A stretch of 64,000 nt of DNA from Marinobacterium aestuarii (GCF_001651805.1 NZ_CP015839.1:434001-498000), one strand, 5' to 3'; positions 52,905-61,589 are shown, counted from the stretch's first letter. Program-made: numbers and translations. The notes: generated by a model not told the origin, from the sequence alone.

Positions 52905-53897
52905 TTGGACGAGTTTGCGCTCATACGGCATTACTTCAGCAGCCTGACCGATAACGACGCCAGCATTGTCGTCGGCATTGGTGATGACTGTGCCCAGGTG
53001 CGGGTGCCGCCGGACATGGATCTGGTGCTCTCAATCGATACCCTGGTTGAAGGCACCCACTTCCTGGCGGGAACCGATCCTGCGCATATCGCCAGTCGGC
53101 TCATGGGGGCTGCTGTCAGCGACCTTGCCGCCATGGGGGCGCAGCCTGCCTGGTTCACCCTGGCGCTGACGCTGCCCCGTGCCGATGAAGCCTGGCTCGC
53201 GGCCTTTGCTGCAGCCCTGGGGCACTGTGCACGGCGTTTTGGCATTCGTCTGGTGGGCGGTGACACCACCCGCGGCCCGCTGACGCTGAGCGTGCAGGTG
53301 CAGGGGCTGGTGCCCGCCGGGCGTGGGCTGCATCGCCGCGGCGCCGCTGTGGGCGATCTTGTCTGTGTCTCCGGCACCCTCGGTGACAGTCGTGCAGGTC
53401 TGGATATCCAGCTGCGCCCCGAGGTTCAGCCTGATCCGCTGCCGGCCAGCAGTCAGGTCTTGCTGCAGCGTTTCTTTGCCCCCGAGCCCAGGCTGTCGAC
53501 CGGTCTTCTGATCGCCGATTATGCCAGCAGCTGTATCGATATCTCCGATGGGCTGCTGGCGGATCTGGGGCACATTCTTCGGGCCAGTGACGTCGGTGCC
53601 CGTATCGAGCGTCGCCAGCTGCCGTTGTCCAAGGCGCTGCGGGCCTATACCGATATAGAGCAGGCGCGGGACTGGGCGCTGTCCGGTGGCGAGGACTTCG
53701 AGCTCTGCTTTACGGTACCCGCTGCGCGCTGGGATGCGCTCTGCGCGCAGCTTGAACTCCACGGGGTGCCGCTGTGTTGTGTGGGCGAAATTCTGCCTGC
53801 CAGCGCCGGCCTGCGACTGGAAGACGGGGGTGTGCAGCTGGCCGAGAGTACTCAGGGCGGCGGATATAACCATTTTGCGCAGGGCGATGACGCCTGA
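52905..53897 (+). CDS. thiL: Thiamine-monophosphate kinase
   Basis: 330 residues from a TTG start at 52905, 11 nt after nusB; no ATG is available near. AIR-synthase fold: GIGDDCAQVRVP (metal-binding Asp), SIDTLVEGTHF, LVGGDTTRGPL, CIDISDGLLADLGHI and LSGGEDFELCF. It makes thiamine diphosphate from the monophosphate. The N-terminus DEFALIRHYF matches family starts and supports the TTG. Confidence 0.95.
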   Translation: MDEFALIRHYFSSLTDNDASIVVGIGDDCAQVRVPPDMDLVLSIDTLVEGTHFLAGTDPAHIASRLMGAAVSDLAAMGAQPAWFTLALTLPRADEAWLAAFAAALGHCARRFGIRLVGGDTTRGPLTLSVQVQGLVPAGRGLHRRGAAVGDLVCVSGTLGDSRAGLDIQLRPEVQPDPLPASSQVLLQRFFAPEPRLSTGLLIADYASSCIDISDGLLADLGHILRASDVGARIERRQLPLSKALRAYTDIEQARDWALSGGEDFELCFTVPAARWDALCAQLELHGVPLCCVGEILPASAGLRLEDGGVQLAESTQGGGYNHFAQGDDA

Positions 53898-53911
53898 TAG
53901 CGGGAGTAGCG

Positions 53912-54379
53912 ATGCAGGGTTTGGCAGTTTGGCGCAATCCGGTTCATTTTCTGGCCTTTGGCTTTGGCAGCGGTCTGGCACCCAGGGCCCCCGGAACCTT
54001 TGGTACCCTGGCGGCGATTCCGCTTTATCTGTTGATGACGCTGCTGCCCCTGTGGGGGTACCTGCTGGTGCTGGTCGTGGCGGCGGGGCTGGGGATCTAT
54101 CTGTGCGGGCGCACGGCGCGGGATATGGGCGTACATGATCACCCCGGTATCGTCTGGGATGAATTTGTCGGCTTCTGGATCACCATGCTGTTCGTACCGG
54201 TTAACTGGGTCTGGATTCTGGTTGGATTTGCGCTGTTCCGGCTGTTCGATATATGGAAACCCTGGCCGATTCGGATGGTCGATCAAAAGGTCGAGGGCGG
54301 CTTTGGCATCATGCTGGATGATGTGCTGGCCGGGATTTATGCGCTGCTGGTACTGCAGTTGCTGGTGTTTCTTTTTTAG
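53912..54379 (+). CDS. pgpA: PgpA, phosphatidylglycerophosphatase A
   Basis: 155 residues. Signature GSGLAPRAPGTFGTLAAIPL and DHPGIVWDEFVGFWITM, RLFDIWKPWPI; about three to four membrane helices. It removes phosphate from phosphatidylglycerophosphate in the inner membrane. Follows thiL by 14 nt, the conserved thiL-pgpA pair. Confidence 0.95.
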   Translation: MQGLAVWRNPVHFLAFGFGSGLAPRAPGTFGTLAAIPLYLLMTLLPLWGYLLVLVVAAGLGIYLCGRTARDMGVHDHPGIVWDEFVGFWITMLFVPVNWVWILVGFALFRLFDIWKPWPIRMVDQKVEGGFGIMLDDVLAGIYALLVLQLLVFLF

Positions 54380-54454
54380 CAGTCTGTCGGGTCTTGCTGA
54401 TCGTTAGCGCTGTGATATTTCGCAATTTAATTCTTCCTGTGCAGGATCTGTATC

Positions 54455-54793
54455 ATGTCTGACAAGTTTTTCTTTAAAGGTCGCCAAACACCCAAGCCTA
54501 AACATTCAAGTTATGGCTTTAACACCAAGCGCGCCGCAAAGCCTGGGACTGAGGACTCACCGCTGGCGCTGTCGGTTCAAAACGAAGCGCGCAAAGCCGA
54601 AGTTGAAGCCATGCTGCTTGAGCATCAGCTCATTGCGACCATTAGGGTCGATGCTGAGGCCGATGAAAATATTGCTGATATGCTGAGTCTGATTAATACG
54701 CCGAAAACCGTCAGTCTGGATGCCAAACCCAATCGTAATGATCCCTGCTCTTGCGGTAGCGGAGTTAAGTATAAAAAGTGCTGTGGCGCTTAG
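54455..54793 (+). CDS. Small SEC-C/SWIM-type zinc motif protein (PBPRA1643-like)
   Basis: 112 residues. A conserved start SDKFFFKGRQTPKPKHSSYG, a short middle domain (VQNEARKAEVEAMLLEH, NIADMLSLINTPKT), and a C-terminal SEC-C motif NRNDPCSCGSGVKYKKCCG with the usual CxC...CC zinc ligands. It resembles the small marine-bacterial family known as PBPRA1643. Not SecA. The SEC-C motif often mediates contact with ribosomes or SecB. Function unknown. Own ribosome site; nothing shows co-transcription with pgpA. Confidence 0.75.
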   Translation: MSDKFFFKGRQTPKPKHSSYGFNTKRAAKPGTEDSPLALSVQNEARKAEVEAMLLEHQLIATIRVDAEADENIADMLSLINTPKTVSLDAKPNRNDPCSCGSGVKYKKCCGA

Positions 54794-54834
54794 GATCAAA
54801 TTTGAGTTTAATCCGGGTCGTGCAGGAACAGTTA

Positions 54835-54848
54835 GACAGCTAGCTGTC
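54835..54848. repeat. Perfect 14-bp palindrome upstream of the PepSY gene
   Basis: GACAGCTAGCTGTC, about 190 bp before the PepSY start. Could be an operator of the two-component operon; no other support. Confidence 0.35.
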
Positions 54849-55038
54849 GTTTGAGTGTTTCTGGTCAGTTGTTCCGGCAGTCGTTATAAGGTTTGCAGTC
54901 GTCATCCGCGACATCCAAGGAGTGCACAGAATCCTGGATTCAGTCTTGTTTCAGACAGGCGGCGTAGCCTGCAGGCTGAACAAGAGCGGCCTGACCTGAG
55001 CGACCTAGCCAGGTATCAGTGCGTCGATCGGAGGGCCC

Positions 55039-55341
55039 ATGAAAAAACCTCAATTACTGTTTTTCGCGGCACTGCTGCTGAGCGTCACGCTTAGCGCGAG
55101 CGCCCTGCAACCCATACGGCTGGATGTGGAAGCCTGTCGCAAGCTGGTGGAAGCCGGTGAAATTCTCTCGATGATGGATCTGATGGAGCGGGTCGAACAG
55201 CTGTCCGCAGGTCAGCTGCTCGACAGCGTGCTGTTGCAGACTGACACTGTCTATATATATGAGCTCGAAGTGGCCGGTACCGATGGTGTGGTGCGCATGT
55301 TGCATATCAATGCCCGCTCGGGCGAGCTGGTCGATTTCTAG
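55039..55341 (+). CDS. PepSY-domain small secreted protein
   Basis: 100 residues from ATG 55039 (CGGAGGG upstream). Signal peptide (LLFFAALLLSVTLSASA) then one PepSY unit: ACRKLVEAGEILSMMDLMERV...YIYELEVAGTDGVVRMLHINARSGELVDF. Secreted PepSY proteins often sit next to a response regulator and sensor kinase, as here, and are thought to modulate periplasmic signalling or protease activity. 14 nt before the response regulator, so one operon. Sensing role is inference. Confidence 0.85.
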   Translation: MKKPQLLFFAALLLSVTLSASALQPIRLDVEACRKLVEAGEILSMMDLMERVEQLSAGQLLDSVLLQTDTVYIYELEVAGTDGVVRMLHINARSGELVDF

Positions 55342-55355
55342 GGAGATTGTTGGCA

Positions 55356-56015
55356 ATGCGTGTACTGCTGGTAGAAGATGACCCGGCACTGGGCCCGGAC
55401 CTGAAGAGCGAGCTTGCCCGTAGCGGCTATGCGGTTGATCTGGTCGATAACGGCGTGGACGCCGAAGCCGCCGGCTACGAGGATATCTACGATATAGCCG
55501 TGCTTGATCTGGGGTTGCCAGGCAGGCCGGGGCTTGAGGTGCTGCATAACTGGCGCAAGCGCAAGAATGCGCTGCCGGTGCTGATTCTCACCGCCCGTTC
55601 GGCCTGGCAGGAACGGGTCGACGGTTTTGAAGCCGGCGCTGATGATTACCTGTGCAAACCCTTTCATACCGAAGAACTGCTGCTGCGCATGAGTGCGCTG
55701 CTGCGCCGGGTGCATCAACAGGCCGGTGCGGCGCTGGAAGTGGCCGGCCTGTTGCTGGATGAGAAGACCCAGTCGGTGGTGCCCGAAGGCCAGGCCCCCG
55801 TCAGCCTGACCGGCACCGAGTACCGTCTGCTGCGCTACTTCATGCACAACCCGGCCCGGGTGCTGTCCAAGCTGCAGCTGGTGGAGCACCTCTACGATGA
55901 CGCCGTCGAAAACGACAGCAATGTTATCGAGGCCTACATCAAGATGCTGCGCAAGAAGATAGGCCATGACCGCATCGAGACCCGGCGCGGCCAGGGTTAC
56001 GTTTTCCGGCCGTGA
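55356..56015 (+). CDS. OmpR/PhoP-family response regulator
   Basis: 219 residues from ATG 55356 (GGGAGA upstream). Receiver domain: acidic pocket VEDDPAL, phosphoacceptor Asp51 (VLDLGLPG), Thr in ILTARS, Lys in DYLCKPF. C-terminal winged helix (TGTEYRLLRYFMHNPARVLSKLQLVEHLYDD, IEAYIKMLRKKIG, TRRGQGYVF). Closest by eye to PhoP/QseB-like regulators. Overlaps the kinase gene by 4 bp (GTGA). Confidence 0.93.
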   Translation: MRVLLVEDDPALGPDLKSELARSGYAVDLVDNGVDAEAAGYEDIYDIAVLDLGLPGRPGLEVLHNWRKRKNALPVLILTARSAWQERVDGFEAGADDYLCKPFHTEELLLRMSALLRRVHQQAGAALEVAGLLLDEKTQSVVPEGQAPVSLTGTEYRLLRYFMHNPARVLSKLQLVEHLYDDAVENDSNVIEAYIKMLRKKIGHDRIETRRGQGYVFRP

Positions 56016-57394
56016 AATCGATTCAGACCCGCCTCAACAGCGCCTTTGTACTGATTACCCTGGCGCTGTGCCTGATTCTCTGGGTGTCCTACAGCTGGTT
56101 TCTGCGCCAGACCGCCTACGATTTTGTCAATGCCAGCCTTGGCAGTGAAGCCTATGTGCTGCTCAAATCCGTTGAAATGGACGAAAGCGGGGGCTGGCGT
56201 ATCAATGCGCAGTATGTCGCTCCCGTGTACGAGCAGCCGATGTCCGGCCATTATTTCCAGTTCCAGGTGGGGGATGACCCCAAATGGCATTACTCGCGCT
56301 CGCTGTGGGATGAAAGCATTCCGCTGCAGGGCGGCGAGCCGGTGGGCAACCAGGGCCTGCGGCTGCTGAAAATGCATGACAAGCCCTGGCTGGTGCGCGA
56401 AGAGGTATTCACCAAGGATGGGCGCCGGCTGCGCATGCTGCTGGCATCGGACGTCAGCCATATTGAGTCGGGGCTGGCGCGCTTGCGCTGGGGCATGATG
56501 CTGGTGGTGGCACTGTTTCTCGGCGCCATGCTGCTGGCGCAGATACTGGTGATCCGCAGCGGGCTGCGCTCGCTGGTGCGGGTGGGTGGCCAGCTTAATC
56601 AGCTCAAGCAGGGTGACATACGCCAGTTGCCGGCGGCCGATACCGCCGAGGTGGAGCCGCTGGTTACCGAGATCAACTATCTGGTCCAGAGCATGGAAAT
56701 GCGTCTGACCCGCTCGCGCAATGCACTGGGTAATCTGGCCCATGCCGCCAAGACGCCACTGACAGTGCTGGACCGCCAGATCGAGGCGCTGCAGCGTATA
56801 GCGCCCGAGCAGGCGGAGCCGCTGCGTGAACAGTCGAAGCATCTGCGTGATCTGATGGAGCGCGAACTGCGCCGAGCCCGCATCGCAGGTGCAGCCCTGC
56901 CGGGGCATCGCATCTACCTGCAGCAGGAACTCGACAAGCTGGTGCGCACCATGCATGCAGTACATCGCGATCGCCAGCTGCAAATCGATACCCAGCTCTC
57001 GGCCACCAGCTATTTTCCCGGCGAGCGGGATGATCTGGTGGAGTTGCTGGGGAATTTGCTCGATAACGCCTGCAAATGGGCTAAGAGCCGGGTGCGGGTC
57101 AGTGGCATGATGGATGAACACTGCCTGGATCTGCGCATCGCCGATGATGGCCCGGGTGTCGCGGCGGATCAGCGCGAGCGTCTGCTGCAGCGCGGTGAGC
57201 GGCTGGACGAGTCCCGTGCCGGCCACGGCCTTGGCATGAGTATAGTGACTGAAATCGTGCGTCAGTACGGCGGTGAACTGGATCTGCAGCGGGCGGATCT
57301 GGGCGGGCTGGAAGTGCGGCTGTTGCTGCCGCGTCGCCAGGGACTGGATCTGTCTGCCAGCATGCACCGGGATAGTGCAGAACCCCCCTTGTAA
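56012..57394 (+). CDS. Sensor histidine kinase (PhoQ-like architecture)
   Basis: 460 residues from GTG 56012. Two membrane helices (about 10-31 and 160-182) enclose a periplasmic sensor of about 130 residues. HAMP-like linker, then HisKA with His244 in LGNLAHAAKTPLTVL, N-box NLLDNACKWA, G1 DDGPGV, G2 GHGLGMSIV. The LAHAxKTPL box is typical of PhoQ-type kinases. The signal is unknown; the adjoining PepSY protein suggests an envelope or cation signal. Confidence 0.92.
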   Translation: MKSIQTRLNSAFVLITLALCLILWVSYSWFLRQTAYDFVNASLGSEAYVLLKSVEMDESGGWRINAQYVAPVYEQPMSGHYFQFQVGDDPKWHYSRSLWDESIPLQGGEPVGNQGLRLLKMHDKPWLVREEVFTKDGRRLRMLLASDVSHIESGLARLRWGMMLVVALFLGAMLLAQILVIRSGLRSLVRVGGQLNQLKQGDIRQLPAADTAEVEPLVTEINYLVQSMEMRLTRSRNALGNLAHAAKTPLTVLDRQIEALQRIAPEQAEPLREQSKHLRDLMERELRRARIAGAALPGHRIYLQQELDKLVRTMHAVHRDRQLQIDTQLSATSYFPGERDDLVELLGNLLDNACKWAKSRVRVSGMMDEHCLDLRIADDGPGVAADQRERLLQRGERLDESRAGHGLGMSIVTEIVRQYGGELDLQRADLGGLEVRLLLPRRQGLDLSASMHRDSAEPPL

Positions 57395-57494
57395 AAGTTC
57401 CTGCCTGCCTCCATCTAAGGGAAATCATCCAAACGTCGCCTGACGTGCAGGCTGCTGTTAAAATATGCGCCTTCGTTCGCTGAGGATCGGGTCT

Positions 57495-58115
57495 GTGTCA
57501 GTTAAATATGTTGCGTCGTCCAAATTGCCAACCCCCTGGGGAAGCTTCACCATGGTGGGTTTCGAGGACGAAAGCAGCGGCAAGGAACATGTCGCCCTGG
57601 TTTTCGGCGAAGTGGCCGGCAGCACTGCGGTGCTGACGCGGGCCCATTCCGAGTGCCTGACCGGTGATGCGCTGTTCAGCCTGCGCTGTGACTGTGGCTT
57701 TCAGCTGCAGGAAGCGCTCAAGCGCATCAGTGAGGAAGGCAGTGGTGTGCTGCTGTATTTGCGCCAGGAAGGGCGTGGCATTGGCCTGCTGAACAAGATC
57801 CGTGCTTATCATCTGCAGGATGGCGGTGCCGATACGGTGGAAGCCAACGAACAGCTGGGTTTTGCCGCCGACATGCGCGACTACAGCATGTGCCTGCCGA
57901 TGCTGGAACATCTGGGCGTGCAGCAGGTCAGGCTGATGACCAACAACCCGCGCAAGGTAAAGGCGCTGGAACAGTACGGTGTGCCTGTGTCCGAGCGGGT
58001 ACCGCTGCAGGTGGGCAAGAACCGCCACAATGAGCAGTACCTGGCCACCAAGATGGGCAAGCTGGGTCACATGATGACCGAGCACCATTTCCGCGACGAC
58101 GAAGAAGAAAATTGA
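57495..58115 (+). CDS. ribA: GTP cyclohydrolase II
   Basis: 206 residues from GTG 57495 (GAGGA upstream); the frame is open ten codons further. It has the complete zinc/catalytic signature [21 protein letters not shown], then [16 protein letters not shown] and MTNNPRKV. First step of riboflavin synthesis from GTP. It complements the degenerate RibA-like half of the RibB at 50808. Separated from the rib operon by about 5.5 kb. Confidence 0.97.
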   Translation: MSVKYVASSKLPTPWGSFTMVGFEDESSGKEHVALVFGEVAGSTAVLTRAHSECLTGDALFSLRCDCGFQLQEALKRISEEGSGVLLYLRQEGRGIGLLNKIRAYHLQDGGADTVEANEQLGFAADMRDYSMCLPMLEHLGVQQVRLMTNNPRKVKALEQYGVPVSERVPLQVGKNRHNEQYLATKMGKLGHMMTEHHFRDDEEEN

Positions 58116-58258
58116 AGGGTTGCGGGTTTGGGCGCTAGAGCACTTTCATCTTACATCGACCCGCGATAGTTGAGATGAGATTAAGGTGACCCTGTTGGAG
58201 CCTGTTCAGGCTGGAGTATCAGAGCGGTTTGATGGCTCGTATTGCGCCTTGCTGGCGC

Positions 58259-58290
58259 GTTACTTTCTTTGCTCGTGCAAAGAAAGTAAC
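58259..58290. repeat. Perfect 14-bp hairpin inside the repeat element
   Basis: GTTACTTTCTTTGC and GCAAAGAAAGTAAC with a TCGT loop. Followed by a second half-copy of the arm (cgaagaaagc). Confidence 0.85.
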
Positions 58291-58308
58291 CGAAGAAAGC
58301 ACGCCCCA

Positions 58309-58450
58309 ATGAAGCCTTTTCGCTGCGCTCTGAGATCATTCGGCGGGCTGCGCTGACAGTACATCCATGTACCTCATCGCAGGCGCATCAGTCCCTGTTG
58401 CGCCCCTTCGGGCCTATTCGTCGAATGACCTCAGTGCTCGCTGGCTTCAT
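58309..58450. repeat. Fold-back segment inside the repeat element
   Basis: ATGAAGCC (58309-58316) pairs with GGCTTCAT (58443-58450); CTGAGATCATTCG (58330-58342) pairs with CGAATGACCTCAG (58422-58434) with one mismatch. The loop holds GTACATCCATGTAC. Confidence 0.7.
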
Positions 58451-58680
58451 AAGGGGAAACAAGAGCCGCTCTGATGTTTCGGTGGCAGAGCACTTTCATC
58501 TTACCTCGCCCCATACCCTGCCACCTCGAAGTAAGGCAGCACTCAAAGCAACCTTGATCGACAGACAAGTGTTTCGTGAAAATGCTCTAGCCTGGCCCTG
58601 CCCCCCCTTGGGACGCTGACCTCAGGGGCTCGCTTTTCAGCTTTTTGCCCCCTTTTACCTTGTTCCTTGCCCCTCGTGTT

Positions 58681-60459
58681 TCAGGCGTTCAGCCGTGCCT
58701 CAATACGCGTGATTATCTGATCCGCACTCAGTTCGCAATCTACTAACTGTTCTGCCCGCGAGGCGTGTTCGATCCAGCGATCGGGTACACCCAGGCAAAG
58801 CAGATCCCCGCCAAGGCCGCTGGCCTGCAGATATTCCGCCACCGCAGAGCCTGCGCCACCCTGTACCGCATGATCCTCCAGCGTGACCAGCAGGCCGTGG
58901 CTGGCGGCGAGTTCAGAAATGCGACTTTGATCCAGTGGTTTCACGAAACGCATGTCCACCAAGGTCAGCCCCAGCGCCTGGGCGGCGGTTTCTGCCTGGG
59001 GCAGCAACGGGCCGAAGTTGAGCAGTGCTGCGCGTTTGCCGTGCCGCAGAGTTCGGCTTTGCCCCAGCGGGATTTGCGTCATGCCAGCGCCCGGCACCAA
59101 GCCCGGGCCTCCACCACGGGGGTAACGCACCGCCGCGGGACCCGGGTGCATATAGCCGGTATAAAGCAGATCGCGCAGTTCCTGCTCGTCGGCGGGGGTC
59201 ATGATCAGCATGTCGGGCAGGGTACGCAGGCAGGCGATATCGAACAGGCCTGCATGGGTGGCGCCGTCTTCGCCGACCAGGCCCGCTCTGTCCAGCGTCA
59301 GCAGCACATCGAGTTGCTGGATGGCGATGTCATGCACCAGCTGGTCATAGGCGCGCTGCAGGAAGGTCGAATAGATGGCTACCACCGGCTTCATGCCACC
59401 GCAGGCGAGGCCGGCGGCCAATGTCAGGGCATGCTGCTCGGCGATGGCAACATCGAAGTAGCGTTCGGGGAAACGTGTCGAAAACTCGATCAGATCCGAG
59501 CCTTCGCACATGGCCGGCGTGATGGCGACCAGCTTGGCGTCGAGCTCGGCCTGATCGCAGATCCAGCGCCCGAAGATATTGGCAAACTTAGGCCTCGCTG
59601 GGGCACTGGGTTTGACCACCGGTTCTATCTTGGTAATGGCGTGGTATCCCACAGGATCCGCTTCGGCGGGGGCGAAGCCTTTGCCCTTGCGGGTCACTAT
59701 ATGCAGGAACTGTGGGCCTTGGGCATTGAGCACCTTGTGCAGCGCCGGCAGCAGGGCGTCCAGGTCATGGCCGTCGAGTGGGCCTGTGTAGGCGAACTCC
59801 AGAGCTTCAAACAGGGGGGCTGCGACATTCCTGTCGGTGCGGTGCTTGAGATTTGTCGCCAGGTAGGTCGCCAGCCCGCCTTCGTTGTGGGAGATCGACA
59901 TGTCGTTGTCGTTCAGGATCACCAGCAGGTTGGCACCGGTGTGACCGGCATGATTCAGTGCCTCAAAGGCCATGCCGGCGGTCATGGCGCCATCACCGAT
60001 GACGGCCACGGAGCGGTGTGCGCGCCCCTGCAGCTGATCGGCCAGGGCCATTCCCAGCGCTGCGCTGATGGAGGTGCTGGAGTGGCCGGTGCCAAAGGCA
60101 TCGCAGGGGCTCTCGGCACGCTTGGGAAAGGGTGCCAGGCCGTCCTGCTGGCGCATGCTGAACATCTGCTCGCGCCGGCCGGTGAGAATCTTGTGGGGGT
60201 AACTCTGGTGGCCCACATCCCAGATCAGATGATCCTCAGGCGTATTGAGGCAGTAATGCAGAGCAACGGTCAGCTCTATAACACCAAGGCCTGCGCCAAA
60301 ATGGCCGCCGGTCTGGCCCACGCTGTACAGCAGGAAGGCGCGCAGCTGCTCGGCCAGCTCCGGCAGCTGGGCCGGGCTGAGCTGGCGCAGCTGGGCCGGG
60401 CTGTCGATGCTGTCGAGTAGCGCGGTTACCGGGCGCTGCAGAGGGATCTGTTCGAACAT
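58681..60459 (-). CDS. dxs: 1-deoxy-D-xylulose-5-phosphate synthase (short-linker form)
   Basis: 592 residues against 620 in E. coli. TPP site GDGAMTAG (about 155-162) and NDNDMSIS, HSSTSISAALG, and domain II DVAIAEQHALTLAAGLA, YSTFLQRAYDQ. The deficit is almost all between MSISHNEGG and LFEALEFAYTGPLDGHD: about 25 residues instead of about 55. That stretch is the mobile, protease-sensitive linker near the active site in the E. coli enzyme. Catalytic residues remain, so activity is expected. First committed step of isoprenoid synthesis. Overlaps ispA by one base. Confidence 0.95.
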   Translation of the reverse strand: MFEQIPLQRPVTALLDSIDSPAQLRQLSPAQLPELAEQLRAFLLYSVGQTGGHFGAGLGVIELTVALHYCLNTPEDHLIWDVGHQSYPHKILTGRREQMFSMRQQDGLAPFPKRAESPCDAFGTGHSSTSISAALGMALADQLQGRAHRSVAVIGDGAMTAGMAFEALNHAGHTGANLLVILNDNDMSISHNEGGLATYLATNLKHRTDRNVAAPLFEALEFAYTGPLDGHDLDALLPALHKVLNAQGPQFLHIVTRKGKGFAPAEADPVGYHAITKIEPVVKPSAPARPKFANIFGRWICDQAELDAKLVAITPAMCEGSDLIEFSTRFPERYFDVAIAEQHALTLAAGLACGGMKPVVAIYSTFLQRAYDQLVHDIAIQQLDVLLTLDRAGLVGEDGATHAGLFDIACLRTLPDMLIMTPADEQELRDLLYTGYMHPGPAAVRYPRGGGPGLVPGAGMTQIPLGQSRTLRHGKRAALLNFGPLLPQAETAAQALGLTLVDMRFVKPLDQSRISELAASHGLLVTLEDHAVQGGAGSAVAEYLQASGLGGDLLCLGVPDRWIEHASRAEQLVDCELSADQIITRIEARLNA

Positions 60460-61343
60460 CAGTGATCCCGTTTGACGATATAGTCGGCCAGGGCGCGCAG
60501 TGGATCGGCCTCGCTGCCAAAGAGCGCCAGGGCTTCAATGGCCTGGCTGTGCAGCTGCTGCAGTTTTTCCCGCGCACCGGTCATGCCGAGCAGCGCCGGG
60601 AAGGTCGGCTTGTTCTGTGCCAGATCCGAGCCCTGGGGCTTGCCCAAAGTAGCGGTGTCGCCTTCGATATCCAGGATGTCGTCCTGTACCTGGAAGGCAA
60701 GACCAATGGCATCGCCGAACTGGCGCAGCGCCTCGTAGCGCTCACCGCTGTCGACACCGGCGGACAGGGCGCCCAGTTCCACTGAGGCGGTGAGCAGGGC
60801 GCCGGTCTTGTGGCGGTGCATCTGTTGCAGCTGTTGCAGCGTCAGGCTTTGGCCGACATGGGCCAGATCGAACGCCTGCCCGGCCACCATGCCCTGATCG
60901 CCCGCGGCCCGTGCCAGTACGGCCAGCATGCGCAGCTGCAACTGTGGCTGCAGTTCGGCCTGAGGCTGTGCCAGCCATTCGAAGGCGCTGCATTGCAGCG
61001 CATCACCGGCGAGTATGGCGCAGGCTTCGTCAAAGGCGATGTGGCAGGTGGGTTTGCCACGGCGCAGGTCATCGTCGTCCATGGCAGGCAGGTCGTCATG
61101 CACCAGGGAGTAGCTGTGCACGGCCTCCATGGCGCAGGCCGGCGCGTCGGCCGCGTTCAGCTGCCCGTCGAGCAGCTGGTTGCACAGATAGACCAGACCC
61201 GGGCGGATGCGCTTGCCGCCATTAAACAGGGCGTAGCGCATGGCTTCCTGCAGGCGGGGCTCGATGCTGCGGTGTTGCAGGCGGCTATCAAGCGCGCTTT
61301 CGACGCGCAGGCAGTAGTGTTGCAGCAGAGAGTTCAGAGCCAC
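60459..61343 (-). CDS. ispA: Geranylgeranyl/farnesyl diphosphate synthase
   Basis: 294 residues. First aspartate-rich motif DDLPAMDDDD (about 83-92) and second DDILD (about 223), NGGKRIRPGL for IPP binding. Small residues before the first motif fit farnesyl product length. It supplies FPP for quinones and undecaprenyl phosphate. Sits between xseB and dxs as in E. coli; ATG 61343. Confidence 0.95.
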   Translation of the reverse strand: MALNSLLQHYCLRVESALDSRLQHRSIEPRLQEAMRYALFNGGKRIRPGLVYLCNQLLDGQLNAADAPACAMEAVHSYSLVHDDLPAMDDDDLRRGKPTCHIAFDEACAILAGDALQCSAFEWLAQPQAELQPQLQLRMLAVLARAAGDQGMVAGQAFDLAHVGQSLTLQQLQQMHRHKTGALLTASVELGALSAGVDSGERYEALRQFGDAIGLAFQVQDDILDIEGDTATLGKPQGSDLAQNKPTFPALLGMTGAREKLQQLHSQAIEALALFGSEADPLRALADYIVKRDH

Positions 61344-61346
61344 GGA

Positions 61347-61589
61347 TCAGGCATCCTCAGGGTCGGTGAAGGGGACTGTTTGCAGCTCGCCATCTTTTTC
61401 TACCAGCATCCGCACCTTCTGTTCGGCCTGATCGAGGATGCCCTGGCAGTCGCGGGTCAGGGCAATGCCCTGTTCAAATGCCTGCAGTGCATCGGCCAGT
61501 GGCATGTCGCCCTGTTCCATGCGGTTCACCAGCTGCTCAAGCTCGGTCAGCGAGGTTTCGAAGTCTGGAGTCTTTTTTGTGCGTGGCAT
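61347..61589 (-). CDS. xseB: Exodeoxyribonuclease VII small subunit
   Basis: 80 residues. DFETSLTELEQLVNRMEQGDMPLADALQAFEQGIAL is the family core of two helices. Up to six XseB copies bind one XseA, which is not in the window. First gene of xseB-ispA-dxs, with 3 nt before ispA. Start ATG 61589. Confidence 0.95.
   Translation of the reverse strand: MPRTKKTPDFETSLTELEQLVNRMEQGDMPLADALQAFEQGIALTRDCQGILDQAEQKVRMLVEKDGELQTVPFTDPEDA

Larger units (their letters stand above)
58135..58590. mobile_element. MITE-like non-autonomous element with nested inverted repeats
   Basis: Ends carry near-matching terminal inverted repeats: CTAGAGCACTTTCA at 58135-58148 and, inverted, CTAGAGCATTTTCA from 58590 (13 of 14). 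A second direct copy of AGAGCACTTTCATCTTAC (18 bp exact) lies at 58137-58154 and 58487-58504. Inside: inverted ATCAGAGCGG (58218-58227 / 58466-58475), a perfect 14-bp hairpin (58259-58290), a long fold-back (58309-58450), and palindrome GTACATCCATGTAC (58359-58372). No transposase. Similar sequence blocks recur, as far as I recall, in other marine Gammaproteobacteria; a search would settle it. Confidence 0.55.
58116..58680. other. 565-bp non-coding region between ribA and dxs
   Basis: Filled by the repeat-built element described separately (58135-58590). The rest, about 90 bp before the dxs stop, is low-complexity pyrimidine-rich DNA without features. Frames of 60-75 codons inside have no ribosome sites. 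Confidence 0.6.

Noticed and set aside
58398-58619. 73-codon frame starting MRPFGPIRRMTSVLAGF in the repeat element
   Set aside because: It spans inverted repeats and has no ribosome site. Repeats of this kind tend to yield spurious predicted proteins.
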